A stretch of 64,000 bases of DNA from Voacanga thouarsii (Eukaryota; Streptophyta; Magnoliopsida; Gentianales; Apocynaceae): contig JANUWF010002362.1 in assembly GCA_026120185.1 (NCBI GenBank), positions 2,755,001-2,819,000 on the forward strand. The letters are read 5' to 3'. Positions within the stretch are counted from its first letter, which is position 1; every line of letters begins with the position of its first letter. The translations under genes were made by a program, and so were the position numbers. Below, in pieces: positions 10,648 through 21,945 of the stretch. The notes under the pieces were generated by a model, which did no database searches, was not told the origin of the DNA, and worked only from the letters and a program-made list of their open reading frames with translations.

Positions 10648-13356
10648 TTCTGAAATTTTAAAAAATAAAAAAAATTCTTAGTATTTGTAAAACAAAAATA
10701 ATTTTTTGCACTTTATCCTCATATTAAACTTGATAATAGCTAACCCCATTACTATTATCTTTAACATGATTAATTTTGCTCTTAGAAAAACTGACATAGC
10801 TTCTTGGGAAGATTAACAGTTTCCTAAGCAAAGTGTGTTAACCACCATAAATTAATTTTCCTTTTAGGTAATGATCTAGAAGATAACTCCACCGAGGGGA
10901 TGGTCGTTTCTTCTCATTTTCTATGAACATACCTCGCACTATAACCTCCAACATGGGCTGACCAATCATAGTACGTGTCCCGAGTTATTAATTACATCAT
11001 TTCATTAGTTGTAGATCACTGTGGTATCTCCATCCTATACGGGTTCACTCCCAGGGTGACACATGGAGACCCACAATCTCTAATGAAGATCATGATGGAA
11101 GTCGTGGGGACATTAGAACCCCTCTCCCACTTAGTATTTTAAATAAGGATTTTCTTGGAAAAATATCATTTGAAAAATTTCAATTATGTTCTCCTTTAAC
11201 TTAAAATAAAAATTCTAAATCCATAAAAAAAAATTTCTACGTCAAGGTTTATACCCTTTGAGAAATCTTTCCTCATGGATTAATTTTATTTAAGTAAAAA
11301 ACTTAATAATTTCAAAAATTTTCCATTTAAAAATTCCTATAGATTTTGATCTCAAGGTTTTACTTAACAAAAATAATTTTTTCTTTGCTAAAATGAATTA
11401 AAATGGCTTTCCATTTTAACTTACAAAAATTTCTAAATCTAAAATATTTTCTATGTCATGGATAAAAACCTTTAAGAAAATAACCAAGGATTATTTTTTG
11501 TTTAAGTTAAAATAACCATTTAATTAAAGAAAAATATTTTTTCTTGTCAAATAAAATTTCTCAAAGACTTTGGTCTTTGAGAAAAGTGCACACAAGACTT
11601 AAAATAATTAGTATGCTAGAAAACTATAAACGTTTTCATGCATTTCTATTTTTTATCCTAAGTGCCCAAATAAAAGAATTAAACACATTAATTAAATTAA
11701 TTAATGGTCTTATTTAATCCTAATATCTTTTACTATTATTTTTCATGCAAAATATTCAATGATTATTAACTATTGTAATAAAATAATTTTGCCAGGTATG
11801 GGACCAAAAACAAAAAAAAAAAAAGTTTTTTCTACTCCAGTCACCTGTAGGGACGGCAATATTGAACACGACACGCCAACACAACACGAAAACGACACGG
11901 TTATAGCGGGTTAGGGTTGGGGTTTCGCGAGTTCGGGTCAAAACAGGTCGACCCGTTTAACTTTAAACGTGTACAGGTCATAAACGGGTTCAACCCGTTT
12001 CAACCCGCGAACCCGTTTAATTTTTTTTTAATATTTATATTTAATACTTTTTGTAATACCCTACAAATTTCACTATAAAAAATTAGATAATTTAATTTTT
12101 TACATGAATTAATTGAATTAAATTTTATTATATGAATTAATTGCATTGTTTGTGTGTCTATTTTGTTTAATTATATGAGATCTCTTAAGAAAAATAAATG
12201 ATGTTAATGCGGCTATTTACTTGATATATAGTAAATGAATCATTCTTAATTAATTATTATTTAGTGTTTATAATAATAATATTATTACAATGACTTTTAG
12301 TTAGAGAAAATAATTTTTTGAATAATCCAATTTTATTGCAAAACTACATTTGTTTAGATTTTTAAGATTAAATCTTATGAATTTATTAAGATCTCTAAAT
12401 ATTGAGTGGGATAATTTGTTATTTTATTGGTTTTTTATGACTTTATGAGTTGTTTTATTAGTTTTTTTAATTTTATATGATTTGATTTAATTTTGTAAAA
12501 TTTTTTGTGTAATGGTGCACAGATTAGTGGGTCTAATAAGTATTCAGATTGATGGATTTAATAATTATCTATTTAATTTTTGTGTCTAATCGTGTCAACC
12601 CGTTTTATAACACGAACACAACACGAGAATAAACGGGTTGACACGACACGACACGTTCATTAAACGGGCCGCGTTCGGGTTGGCGTGTCGAGTGTAATTA
12701 TCTCAAATTGACATGACCCGCCAACCCGAACACGACACGATTGCCACCCTTAGTCACCTGCCACGCTGGATCATGGCCTATGGCAAGACCATGGACAATG
12801 GTCCATGGGCACTTGCGCCCAATGCAACAACTTCCACGAGAAAGTTCTATATCCGCAAGGATGCAACAGCTTCTGCGAGGAAGCTATTGCATCCGCAACG
12901 ATTCTTCCTCGCACGTACGCAGAGCCGAGGAATGCTCAGGCCTGGCTGTGGCTTCAAGCTGCAGCTGGCCTAGGCATCCTCGGCTCCCCTCATACAACGG
13001 TCCGGTTCAACCCGGCTTGTGGCTCGACCCATCTTCTTCCTTGAGAAAAAAATCCTTACGCTACGTTTTTCTTCTACAACTTTCGTTGGGCACCTCTACA
13101 ATGCTTTGCAATAGTCCAAAGCCGTTTGTTGTTACATTTTTTCACCAAAAAACATGACAACCGCCTATACCCTTTTAAATTGGGTTTACACAAAGCTAAA
13201 CAAAGCAGTGAAGAAAATTTTAAAGAAGCTCCTATACCTCAACGGTGAGGTGTTCAGACAATCTACCCATACCAAAATAGCGAAGGATCTCATTAAAATA
13301 GTCTTTCTAGGTTTTATTAACTAGCATGCATCAATCCTAAGCCTTTCAAAGAAAAT
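10648..13356 (-). other. Copia-1 untranslated leader
   Basis: About 2.7 kb lie between PBS and gag ATG, including the 905-bp hAT MITE (11848-12752) and its TSD. Without these the leader is about 1.8 kb, the same as in Copia-3 (46806-48602). Corresponding landmarks match between the two, for example 'ccctgggagtgaaccc' reading (11043-11058 region here, 48198-48213 in Copia-3). The leader normally carries packaging and dimerisation signals. The short ORFs in it are not conserved between the two copies. Confidence 0.75.
11848..12752. mobile_element. hAT-type MITE with 8-bp TSD gtcacctg
   Basis: A 905-bp non-coding element flanked by the perfect 8-bp repeat gtcacctg (11840-11847 and 12753-12760). 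The termini are inverted: the left end reads tagggacggcaat and the right end attgccaccctta. The complementary GC-rich subterminal stretches (cacgacacgcc, acccgtttaa and their reverses) extend the inverted repeat well inward. TIRs starting TAGGG with 8-bp TSDs define the hAT superfamily. There is no transposase, so it would have been mobilised in trans. The related leader of Copia-3 lacks it (site near 47370). Confidence 0.9.
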
Positions 13357-13368
13357 GCTCTGATACCA
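13357..13368 (-). other. Primer-binding site of Copia-1 (initiator tRNA-Met type)
   Basis: The minus strand reads tggtatcagagc, the plant initiator tRNA-Met 3'-end complement, two bases inside the 5' LTR edge at 13371. The same site is present in Copia-3 at 46794. Confidence 0.92.
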
Positions 13369-13715
13369 TTTGTAGGAACAGAAAAACAGAGGATGCACGC
13401 ACGCATGAAACAAAACCCAGTAAACAAAGACACAGCACAGCGGAAGGTGAAAATCAATACCTTTACGTGTCTTTTTCTGGTTTGGCTGTGAAGATGAGGC
13501 ACCAGCCACGGGAGCAGCTACCTGTCTCGACTATGATTTTGGCGAGAAATCAGCGATCCATTAGCTTCTTCTTCTCATGTACGTGAAACTTTTTGTTTCT
13601 CAGAATATTCCTTTGTCTATCTATGTTGGTGAAACAACTTAGGCAAGGAGTGGTCCTTTTTAATCTTTTACTATTAGTTAGCAAAGACAAGAAGATGAAA
13701 AGGGAAAATAGAGCA

Positions 13716-13718
<3 letters not shown>

Positions 13719-13760
<42 letters not shown>

Positions 13761-13772
13761 GAGAGAGAGAGA
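13719..13772. repeat. (GA)n microsatellite
   Basis: An uninterrupted GA run with a short G-rich break near 13757. It explains the low-complexity Glu-Arg open reading frame that crosses it, which is not a gene. Confidence 0.97.
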
Positions 13773-14736
13773 ACGGGGGAAAAAACATTGGTTTATTTCC
13801 CTCTTACTGTATCGTGAGTGTTGTTCTACAAAACTGAACTACTTAACTATTATTTTCGTCACCAGATAACCCAACCCCGGTGTTTTGATATTTTAAACAT
13901 CCAGAGTATCAACAGAAGAGGTTTGGGTAATCCTCAACTCTTCTGTACCATGAATAATAAAGAACCCTTTAGTCTAAGTTTTTGGGCCAAAATAATTTAT
14001 TATTTTTTCTTGGACCCAATAAGCCTAAAAATAATAACCATTAATTATTTATTTTCTGGACCTATTAAAATAACATAATAAATAATTAATGAGCTCAAAT
14101 GAACTAAAATAATTATTAAATATTTTATTAACTATTTTAAGCCCAGGTTAATTTTTTTAATTATTCAATTTGGACTTAGGCCTTGAACAATTAATTAAAC
14201 AATCAAACTAGATAATAAATTTAATTTCTCTCGTTTCTTTATTTTATTCTAGTTCAAAAATAAATTAGACATCCTGAATAAAATAAAATTCTTTTTCATT
14301 GTGACTATTTTCTCAACCTAAAATAATTAGGACTAACGGGCTATTCCGAGGACCAAAAAGACACATCGCTTAGCTACTAAAATGACAAAAATACCCTTAC
14401 TATATAAATAGCTCTACTTTGCATTTTATATTTTTCGTAATATCACTATAAGAAAATATTGACTTCAAGAACAATGCTGCGTTAGCTATGTGTTTGACCC
14501 ATAGGTGAAATGACTAAAATACCCCTCTACACATTGCCATTCATTTAGAGAGGAAAGAGTGTACTAACACCTTTCTAAAAGACATCTACCATCCTTAGGC
14601 TTCTAGTCCAATGATCCACGACTTTTTGAAATATTTTAGCTCTCCAAGGGAGCAACCCTAAAGCTAATATCCGAGTCATGTTCCTCAAGGCCTTAGATAA
14701 TTATATCATTCAGACAACCACAAGTGGCGATATAGT

Positions 14737-16423
14737 TGTTAGTGTTGTGCCCTAGAGGCAATTACTTGTACCATGTATATTGCGTATTAAATTAATAAGA
14801 GTCATTCTTTATATTTTAGTTTGATTGTTATATCTAAATATGTGTACAAACCGTTAGATAAAGTCCCTAGTACAACATAGTATTAAGGAAATCATGATAG
14901 AAATCATCATGTGAGATTCCTACTACACTATGCAGTGTTTGTACTTAAATAATCCCAGTCATAGTATTGATAAGATGAGACATTATTAATACGCCGAGAC
15001 TGGCACATGTTATATCTCTTGATTGGATCAAACGGTGGTTCTCATATCCGTAGGTATTGGGATACTCAGGATTAACGTGTGGATGCTTGTTTTGAAATAA
15101 GTTCATTGGATGACCTAGCTACGAGATAATCACTTGGATAACTATTTAGTGCCGGTGATAGAATCTCATTATAGCAAGTGTGCAAGTATCCTTAGACTTG
15201 AGATCTCCAAGGTACTTTGTTTATCGAGCGTTGTACTTTGATTCTAATCTTTGGAGTCTTATCTAGGACCGCCTATGGGATGGATATTGGGTACAACGTA
15301 AAGTAAACGAAAGTAGTTGAGTGGGTCAATAAAGAATTCACCACTCCTAATAGTAGGAGAGTATATCTCAAGGGCACTTGTAGAAATCATTACTCATGAA
15401 GTCCTTGGCCAAGGCGACTATGTGATGGAAATGGTTCCAATTGATACACATATCGAGTAATGAATTTCTTGAACAAGTACTAAAATATTCGGGCCAGAAT
15501 TAATAATATTCTAGAGGGAGTTGGCACTAATTCCATGCTCTAGACCGAATGAGATATTGTATGTTGAAAGGAGTTTATTGCACTGATAATTTGCTATTGA
15601 AAGGTTCATGTCAAGCCACTTGACTTTCTGGACTTTTGGGTGGTCAAGAGTCATTGCTAGATGTCGCTCTTGATATGCTAAATATGAATTTATTAATTAG
15701 AGAATTAATAAATTTAATCCTTTATTTTATTAAGGATTATTAATTCTAATATTGTTAGAATTAATTCATATTATGCTACCAATAAGACCAGGAAACCTAA
15801 TGGGTCACACACAATAAAGGTTTGAATGCTCAAATATATTATTTGATTATATTATGGGGTTAATTAAGAGAAGGGAATATATTTATAGGTGAATTATAAG
15901 TTTGTTATAATTCATGGGACCTAATTGTAATTAAGTAAACTTCACCAATTTGTTGACAATTGAACGCTGAAGGACTAAGTTGCAATTTATGGTAATTATA
16001 AATCTATAAATATAAGGAAACGGTTTCCTTAGGGTGAGAGACAGACTATTCACGCAATAATAGAGAAACCTTTTCTCTGCCTCTCTCTTGATCAAACCCT
16101 AGCCATCTCTCTTCTTGATCAAAACCCTAGCCTCCCGAATTCTACTAGCATAGAATTGTGAGATTGTGAGCATTCAACCTTATGTGGATTATCATTAGAG
16201 GGAGTTCTTTCTTGGACTTCAGTTGAGCTGCAGTGAACGGTTTTGGATAATCTGGATCGCGCCTGTGTTCTTGTTTCTGAAATTTTTGAATTCCTGCTTC
16301 ACGAGATAATAAACGCAATCTTCTCCTTTTTCCCGTTTCTATTGCAAACCCATGATCCATGGCTTGGATTTCTTGTTGTTTTCCACTGCGCTTAATCTAA
16401 TTATGCATGATAGAAATCCTACA
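14737..16423 (+). repeat. Solo LTR C2 (family C, copia-like), TSD atagt
   Basis: A 1687-bp LTR beginning tgttagtgttgtgccc and ending gaaatcctaca, flanked by perfect atagt copies (14732-14736 and 16424-16428). No internal region or PBS follows, so it is a solo LTR left by LTR-LTR recombination. Its first ~1.3 kb match C1 and C3, including the 'tccaaggtactttgtt' block, but the last ~350 bp differ. A TATA-like tataaata is at 16005-16012. It splits the Copia-1 5' LTR. Confidence 0.92.
16005..16012 (+). promoter_or_regulatory. TATA-like box in LTR C2
   Basis: tataaata lies in the 3' part of the LTR. A position a few hundred bases before the LTR 3' end is where plant copia promoters usually sit. 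Predicted from sequence only. Confidence 0.45.
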
Positions 16424-17018
16424 ATAGTGTAGACAATATCTCGTACAAGTCTGTCTTAACTAACTAGTAATATATACCCAACATACAAGTATATTAGTCC
16501 TTCTCAAGAACCTCAACTATAGTATATCAAAGTAAATACTTCCAGTTTCGTCAGACCACCAACTTATACTCAAGCTGTAGAGTACAAGTCCACGCTGTAG
16601 CAGTAGTAGTTTGGGTTTCTATCACATAGTACTTTTTAGAAACCACTACTACCGGTCCTGTTCTACGTATTCGAAAAATGCTTATGTTATGAAATGAGTA
16701 GACTACTCATTGGCTAAAGGTAAGTCATTCCCTATTTAGAATTCATAACACAATAACCTTGCCATGATGAGATTCCCATTCTTACCATCTGGTTAAGTAT
16801 AACAGTTTATTTGTTAAGTATCCCATGGTTCATACCTTACTGTGAAAGACCTCTATTCACGTGAACGATTTACTTATGCATAATGGGTCTTTTCCAATAA
16901 AATCGTGCACAAATATGAAGAAAATTTCACAAACAAATTCTGAGAAAAATATTTTTATTAATAAATTAAAAAATATATTAGAAACCTAGTCTAAAAGGGT
17001 ATACATTCCAATACTAAT

Positions 17019-17331
17019 AAATATATCCCTTTTACGTTGCATTAATTATTGTTATTTTGAAAACAATGAAGGCTGATTAGAGTCCTTTTCATGTAAACAT
17101 CAAAATGGTAGAGGTTGTGTACTACTCCCCAGTTTTTGAGCTAATTAAAATAGAGACTATTCAACCTGGCTAGGAGTTCACAGCATGCAACGTGACTGAG
17201 GCTGGTTTTCAGTTACAAAGTACGACATGCCAGATTGCTATTCAAGATAGCTTTGAAAGGATAGCCATCGATATAACCGGACAGTAGAAAGACGACAACC
17301 ATTCTTGTTACAACCTTAGCTAGGGGACAAT
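17019..17331 (+). pseudogene. Tat PR-RT linker remnant, continuing from 5998
   Basis: After one ctaat copy the Tat reading resumes with an equivalent of the protease tail and then FHVNIKMVEVVYYSP near 17090-17130 and IKIETIQPG near 17145-17172. These motifs lie between protease and RT in this lineage. Several stops are present. No separate function. Confidence 0.65.
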
Positions 17332-18400
17332 TTGAAAGAATCTTTGCCTAGAAAGGAACCTAGTTTTATTGCTCAGGATCCACTTATTGAAGTAAATCTG
17401 GATAGATCGAACGAATTCCATATAACCAGAGCAAGTATATTGTTGAGTGAGGAGCAAAGAACTCGACTAGTCGCTATTATTAAAAATTACAGGGGTTGTT
17501 TCACTTGGGATTATCATGAGATGTCTGGGCAAGACAGAAGGATTATCAAACATCTATTACCTATCAAAGACAGCTATAAACAACACAAGAAAGTGGCTAG
17601 ACATTTTAATCCTGAGATCATACTAAAAATAAAGGTAGAGATAGAGTGGTTGCTTAAGTATAGCTTCATCTGGACAACATGGTATGCTAAATGGATCTCC
17701 AACGTGGTACTGGTCATTAAAAAGAATGGGCAATTTTGGGTTTGCATTGATTTTTGTGGCTTAAGCCAAGCAACACCCAAATATGAGCATGTTATGTCGA
17801 TAGCTAACATTCTTGTAGATGTAGCAACTTGCCATCAATTCCTCAACTTTATGGTTGGCTATTCAGGTTATAGCCAAATATTTATAACTAAGAAATATGT
17901 TCACAAAACAACCTTCTAGTGTCCAGGATCTTTGACTATTTCAGTAGGTCGTCATATCATTTGGCCTAAGAATATTGGAGCAACTTTCCAACATACAATG
18001 AACTTCATATTTTATAACTTGATAGGAGGTTGTATAGAGGTCTACATTAATAATTTAGTGGTTAAGTCAATCAGTTTCACTCATATTTAGCGAACCTAGA
18101 GCAAGTTTTTATCATAATGCGAAATAACTTGAAAATAAATCCAGCTAAGTGTGTCTTTGGAGTTGCGGTCAGTCAATCTTTAGGCCTCTTAGTCCATCAT
18201 AAAGGGATTGAGGTGGATTCTAACAAGGCAAAAACAATCATCGAATCTAAAACTCCCAATAATAAGAAAGAATTGCAAAGCTTGATTGGGAAAATCAACT
18301 TCTTGAGGCACTTTGTGGCTAATTCAGCTGGAAAGATGAGAGGATTTTCATTCTTGCTAAGACTAAAGTTGGTGGACAAGTTTATTTGGAGAAAGGAGCA
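17332..18400 (+). pseudogene. Tat-like reverse transcriptase with mutated catalytic box
   Basis: The frame 17332-17919 shows the RT approach region (ASILLSEEQRTRL, CFTWDYHEM, ISNVVLVIKKNGQFWVCIDF). After a stop, other frames carry EVYINNLVVKS at about 18037-18065 and INPAKCVFGV and LQSLIGKINFLRHFV at 18117-18330. The catalytic Y-x-D-D box reads YINN (18043-18054), with both Asp codons GAT changed to AAT, so the enzyme would be inactive even if the stops were ignored. It joins the protease at 5590 through the linker at 17019. Confidence 0.85.
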
Positions 18401-18734
18401 GTAAGACTCATTCGATCAAATCAAGCAATCATTAACTAGCCCACTAATATTAGTATCCCCTCAATCAGGCTGGCTGCTAATATATTTCGATAACTGAAGA
18501 ATCAATTGGATGCTTGTTGACACAAGATGAACAACATGAAATGGAATGAGCGATATACTACCTCAGCCGGTTGCGCAATGAAGCTGAAACCAGGTATTCT
18601 CTCATTGAAAAGCTATTTCTTTATATTATGCTTGCACCATCTAGAATATTATCTATTGCTGAAGGAGGTGCATGTATTGTGTAAAGTATACATAGTTAGG
18701 CATCTTCTCAACCAGCTTATACTACAAGGCAGGC
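18401..18734 (+). pseudogene. Tat RT-RNase H connection
   Basis: Decayed continuation of the pol reading with a readable YTTSAGCAMKLKP-like and RHLLNQLILQG segment near 18640-18735. It is cut by solo LTR D1 at 18735 and resumes at 20265 with KWAVKLNAFGF. Only alignment to relatives would define it further. Confidence 0.6.
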
Positions 18735-20259
18735 TAATAGGGCCTAAATTATTCATATATTTCCTAGTTATTTGAGGCTATTTTGTGCAATAACTGGTCA
18801 TATTTCTTCATACTTGAGATTTTACCCTAGGAAACGTATTTTGTGCATTATTTCAGATTTTAGTGGTAAAATAAAGTAAAATAATTGCTAAATAGACTAG
18901 AGACGGCGCCGGCCAGGACAGGACAGGCGGCGTTAGCCATGTGCTACTGGTATGCACTTCGAGATGATAAAAAATCGACGAAGCAAGAGCTGAATAAAAC
19001 ACAGCCGGTGTCGGTTGGGAGCCCAAAGGCGGCGCCAACTGTTACCTAGAAGAAATGGCACAAAAATCAAGAAAAATCGATGAACGGATAGAGAGACAGA
19101 ATGCTACCAGCGCCGGCCCTAGGCAAGACAGACGACGCCGACTGTGCACTGGTACAGAGGCGGTGCCTTGATTTTCGTGCATGTTTTTGGCAATTTTCAG
19201 AGTTTTGGTATTTTTCTACTTCTATTCGGCTAGAAACCCTAGAAGGACGAATTTAGACACTCCTAAAGCCTATAAATAGAGGAAAAACACAAGTCAAATG
19301 GATGAATTGAAGGAGCAAAGCACAAAATCACTCAAAATCAAGGAGAAATTCATCAAATTAAGGAGGATTATACAAAAAAGTCTTTGAAGAAAGAAAAAAG
19401 GAGGCTTGTCTATGAGTGCTTTCTTTTAACTTTGTTTTCTTTTCTTGAGCAATGATGTATTAATTATTTTATTGTAATTTGACATTGTTTTCAGTATTCA
19501 TGATTTTTAGAGTTACTTTGATCATTTGATTAATTGATTATTATTCTTGGTATTTAATTACTTATGCTGATTACGAGATTAATTTGTTGTTTATTTCTAT
19601 TAACTTGCTTGGAAAATGGGTTGATGATGGTCTCAATTCATTAATTTTATATTTGTTGTCAATTAAATTGCTTAGAAAATGGGTTAATTGCTAAGAATTA
19701 AGTAATTAAAGGTTAATTGATGTCTGACAGGATACGAATTCATTGGTTAATTTCATGTTTTAAATTTGCTAGGATATGGGGATTTAATTAAAGACTGTGT
19801 TTAATACATATTTTGAGTGAATTAGTTGAGATAGGATATGTGATGCTAATTTGTCTAGAAGATAGTGATTTCATGGATTAAAAAAGAAGTGAATCTATCT
19901 TAATCCTTCATAATGCTAAGAGAATGATTAGTTATGATAATGATTTGGTACTTTAAGGTCATGTTTGTCAAAATAATGGTTTGAGTTACATAATTCTCCA
20001 TCCTTGACATGTATATATTATTTTCTTTTCTTTTCTTTTTTATTCTTTTTCACTTTATTGAGTTGGTTAAATAATGAAAGAAAAGTGATTACTGCATATT
20101 TGTTCCTTGAGGATCGATACTCGTTTTAAACCCTATACTATGCTTAATGATGAGTACGCTTGCTCATATGTGTAATTTGGAGTTAACATTTTAATTTAAA
20201 CTTAATTGAGAATTTGCTTATTTTTATATGATTTTTTATATCCAAATTTGGACACATCA
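18735..20259 (+). repeat. Solo LTR D1 (family D), TSD caggc/caagc
   Basis: 1525 bp, starting taatagggcctaaatt and ending ggacacatca. D3 (33805-35546) starts tgataggggctaaatt, so D1 has a TG to TA change at the first dinucleotide. The flanking 5-mers are caggc (18730-18734) and caagc (20260-20264), one mismatch. It contains a GC-rich stretch with GGCGCC-type words at 18900-19150 and a TATA-like box at 19271-19278. It interrupts the Tat RNase H region. No internal retrotransposon sequence is attached. The superfamily is not determined. Confidence 0.88.
19271..19278 (+). promoter_or_regulatory. TATA-like box in LTR D1
   Basis: tataaata at 19271-19278, followed by a purine-rich stretch; the same box occurs in D3 at 34553-34560 in the same relative position. 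Conservation in two copies supports a promoter role. Confidence 0.5.
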
Positions 20260-20264
20260 CAAGC

Positions 20265-20820
20265 TATTAAAATGGGCGGTCAAGCTTAATGCATTTGGCT
20301 TTAAGTATGCCCCACTTCGAGCAGTCAAAAGTCAAACAGTGGCAAATTTCCTTGCCAAACATCAATGTTTGCACGTTGAGGATTCGGTTATAGTTGCACA
20401 ACAATAGGCGAATATCTAAGTGTGGATTCTGATGTTTAATGGATTAAAAACTAGTCAGGGGGTAGGAACTGGCCTAACTATTACTTTCTTAGCTGGTCAC
20501 AAAGGAAGGTTTTTGTTTGAGTTAGACACCACTTGCACAAATAATCAAGAAGAATATAAGGCTCTTATCATCGACATGGAAGTGCTTGTTGTAAAGGGTG
20601 CCCAGGCAGTACAAATAATTGGTGACTCACAATTGGTGATTAGGCAATTGATTGGAGAGTAAACAATACTTAAATATAAAGTTATTTTCCCAGCAGCAAA
20701 AGGCCCTTGTCTAATCAGGTAGTTTATAGACGTGTTAATCATACATATGCCAAGGAAACACAATAATGAGGGTAATGATTTGGCACAACACACATCTAGA
20801 GGAAACTAATTGCCAGGCCA
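20265..20820 (+). pseudogene. Tat-like RNase H remnant
   Basis: RNase H removes template RNA during reverse transcription. Readable segments are FLAKH near 20350, GVGTGLTITF, LDTTCTNNQEEYKALI (with the acidic Glu), and VQIIGDSQLVIRQLIGE, which carries an intact Asp near 20622. The first catalytic Asp of the LxFDG motif reads Asn (FNG, near 20447). A stop follows IGE at 20660. It belongs with the RT at 17332 across solo LTR D1. Confidence 0.85.
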
Positions 20821-21243
20821 AGAAGAAATTATATGTATAGTATTGACTGGCATTCTTCTAAAGATTGGCACATAGGTCACATTGCCCACCTAAAAGATTC
20901 GCCTTGCCAAGGCCAATTGCCAAGTTAGGAATATGGCAACTAATTAATTATTGGTGGATGGTGATTTGTACAAAAAGAGTTACGATGGCTTGCTACTAAG
21001 TACCTAAGTGAAGAGGAATATTTATGCATAATGGCTGAGATATGTGAACAATTGTGTGGGGTTTATCAAGCTAGACCTAAACTTAGGTGGATAATACACA
21101 TGTATGACTTTTATTGGCCAACTGTTATATCAGATTACTTCAAGTATGTCAAAAGATATACAGCCTGCTAGAAACATGGAAGTATAAAGGGTTTTAACTA
21201 TATAACTTTCTGCGACTGAGTAATAGACATTATTAGTAAGATA
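20821..21243 (+). pseudogene. Tat-like integrase N-terminal part
   Basis: Readable fragments are MAEICEQLCGVYQARPKLRW near 21030-21090 and DFYWPTVISDYFKYVKR near 21108-21155, followed by a TAC-stop-KHG stretch where the CxxC zinc residues belong. The expected zinc-binding His positions are replaced. The piece is cut at 21243 by solo LTR I and resumes at 23758. Confidence 0.8.
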
Positions 21244-21724
21244 TGTAACACCCCATATTTCCATAACATAGTGGGTCGTAACTTTATGGAATGTCACCAT
21301 GTCTAATTGCTTAGACAAGGGGTCTTTATAATAAACATCACTCAATAGACAGCGAAAATTTTTCTAAAATAGAAAAGTACAAGAATTTAGCTTCTGATAC
21401 ATATACTTGAGGGTATAACAGAACCAAGATGTAGCATAAGCCCCTGGGAGTCCACCATGCTTTCGTTGTGCCTCTGATCCTAAATTTTTCAAAAGAGATA
21501 ACACACGTGTGAGCGTAAAACTCAATGAGTCTCGTGTGTCCTAGTGTTTTCCATTGAAAAGATCTTATGAATAATAATCTCAACATAAGCTAGTTCAGAA
21601 ATTCTCGTATGAGAACATTCTCAAATCAAGGATTCAAGGATTGCAAGAGAAAACATGCTGATTCAAGTATTCAGGAATCTTAGTATAAAATATTCTAATT
21701 CAAGTATTTAAGTATTCGAGTCTT

Positions 21725-21945
21725 CAAGTATAGTCAGTGCTAACACTGAGTATTCAAGTCAATGCTTATGCTAAGTGGTCAAGTTAGTGCTTATGCTAAG
21801 TATTCAAGTTAGTGCATACGCCAGGTATTCAAATTAGTGCTTACGCCAAGTAGTCAAGTTAGTGCTTACGCCAAGTAGTCAAGTTAGTGCATACGCCAAG
21901 TATTCAAGTTAGTACTTACTCCAAGTAATCAAGTTAGTCATGTAT
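21725..21945. repeat. 25-bp tandem repeat block 1 in LTR I
   Basis: About nine units of the form tattcaagttagtgcNtacgccaag, degenerating at both edges. Copies are contiguous without unique spacers. Confidence 0.93.

Larger units (their letters stand above)
5999..17013 (-). mobile_element. Copia-1, full-length Ty1/copia retrotransposon (TSD ctaat)
   Basis: The element is bounded by a perfect 5-bp TSD, ctaat at 5994-5998 and 17014-17018. In element orientation the order is 5' LTR (17013-13371), PBS, long leader, gag, PR, IN, RT, RNase H, PPT, 3' LTR (6781-5999), which is the Ty1/copia order. Both LTRs start with TATTGG rather than the usual TG and end in CA. Copia-3 (44852-54458) belongs to the same family in LTR sequence, leader and proteins. 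Copia-1 lies in the PR-RT interval of the Tat-like element. It hosts the hAT MITE at 11848-12752 and solo LTR C2 at 14737-16423. All reading frames are broken. Confidence 0.93.
13371..17013 (-). repeat. Copia-1 5' LTR with solo LTR C2 nested in it
   Basis: The edges are tgtaggaaca (13371) and cattccaata (17013). Removing C2 and one TSD copy leaves about 1951 bp, close to the 1940-1945 bp of the Copia-3 LTRs, which it resembles throughout. It includes a GA microsatellite at 13719-13772. This is the less damaged of the two Copia-1 LTRs and the one that would supply the promoter. Confidence 0.9.

Noticed and set aside
12713..13157. Overlapping plus-strand ORFs of 79-138 residues
   Set aside because: They lie in the untranslated leader of Copia-1 next to the MITE, on the opposite strand to the element, and Copia-3 has no counterpart.
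13357..13368. Possible tRNA gene fragment (tggtatcagagc)
   Set aside because: Only 12 bases match and they sit at an LTR edge; it is a primer-binding site. The same applies at 42556, 46794 and 30211.
13593..13817. 74-residue ORF rich in Glu and Arg
   Set aside because: It crosses the GA microsatellite, whose translation gives the repeated Arg-Glu; no family resemblance.
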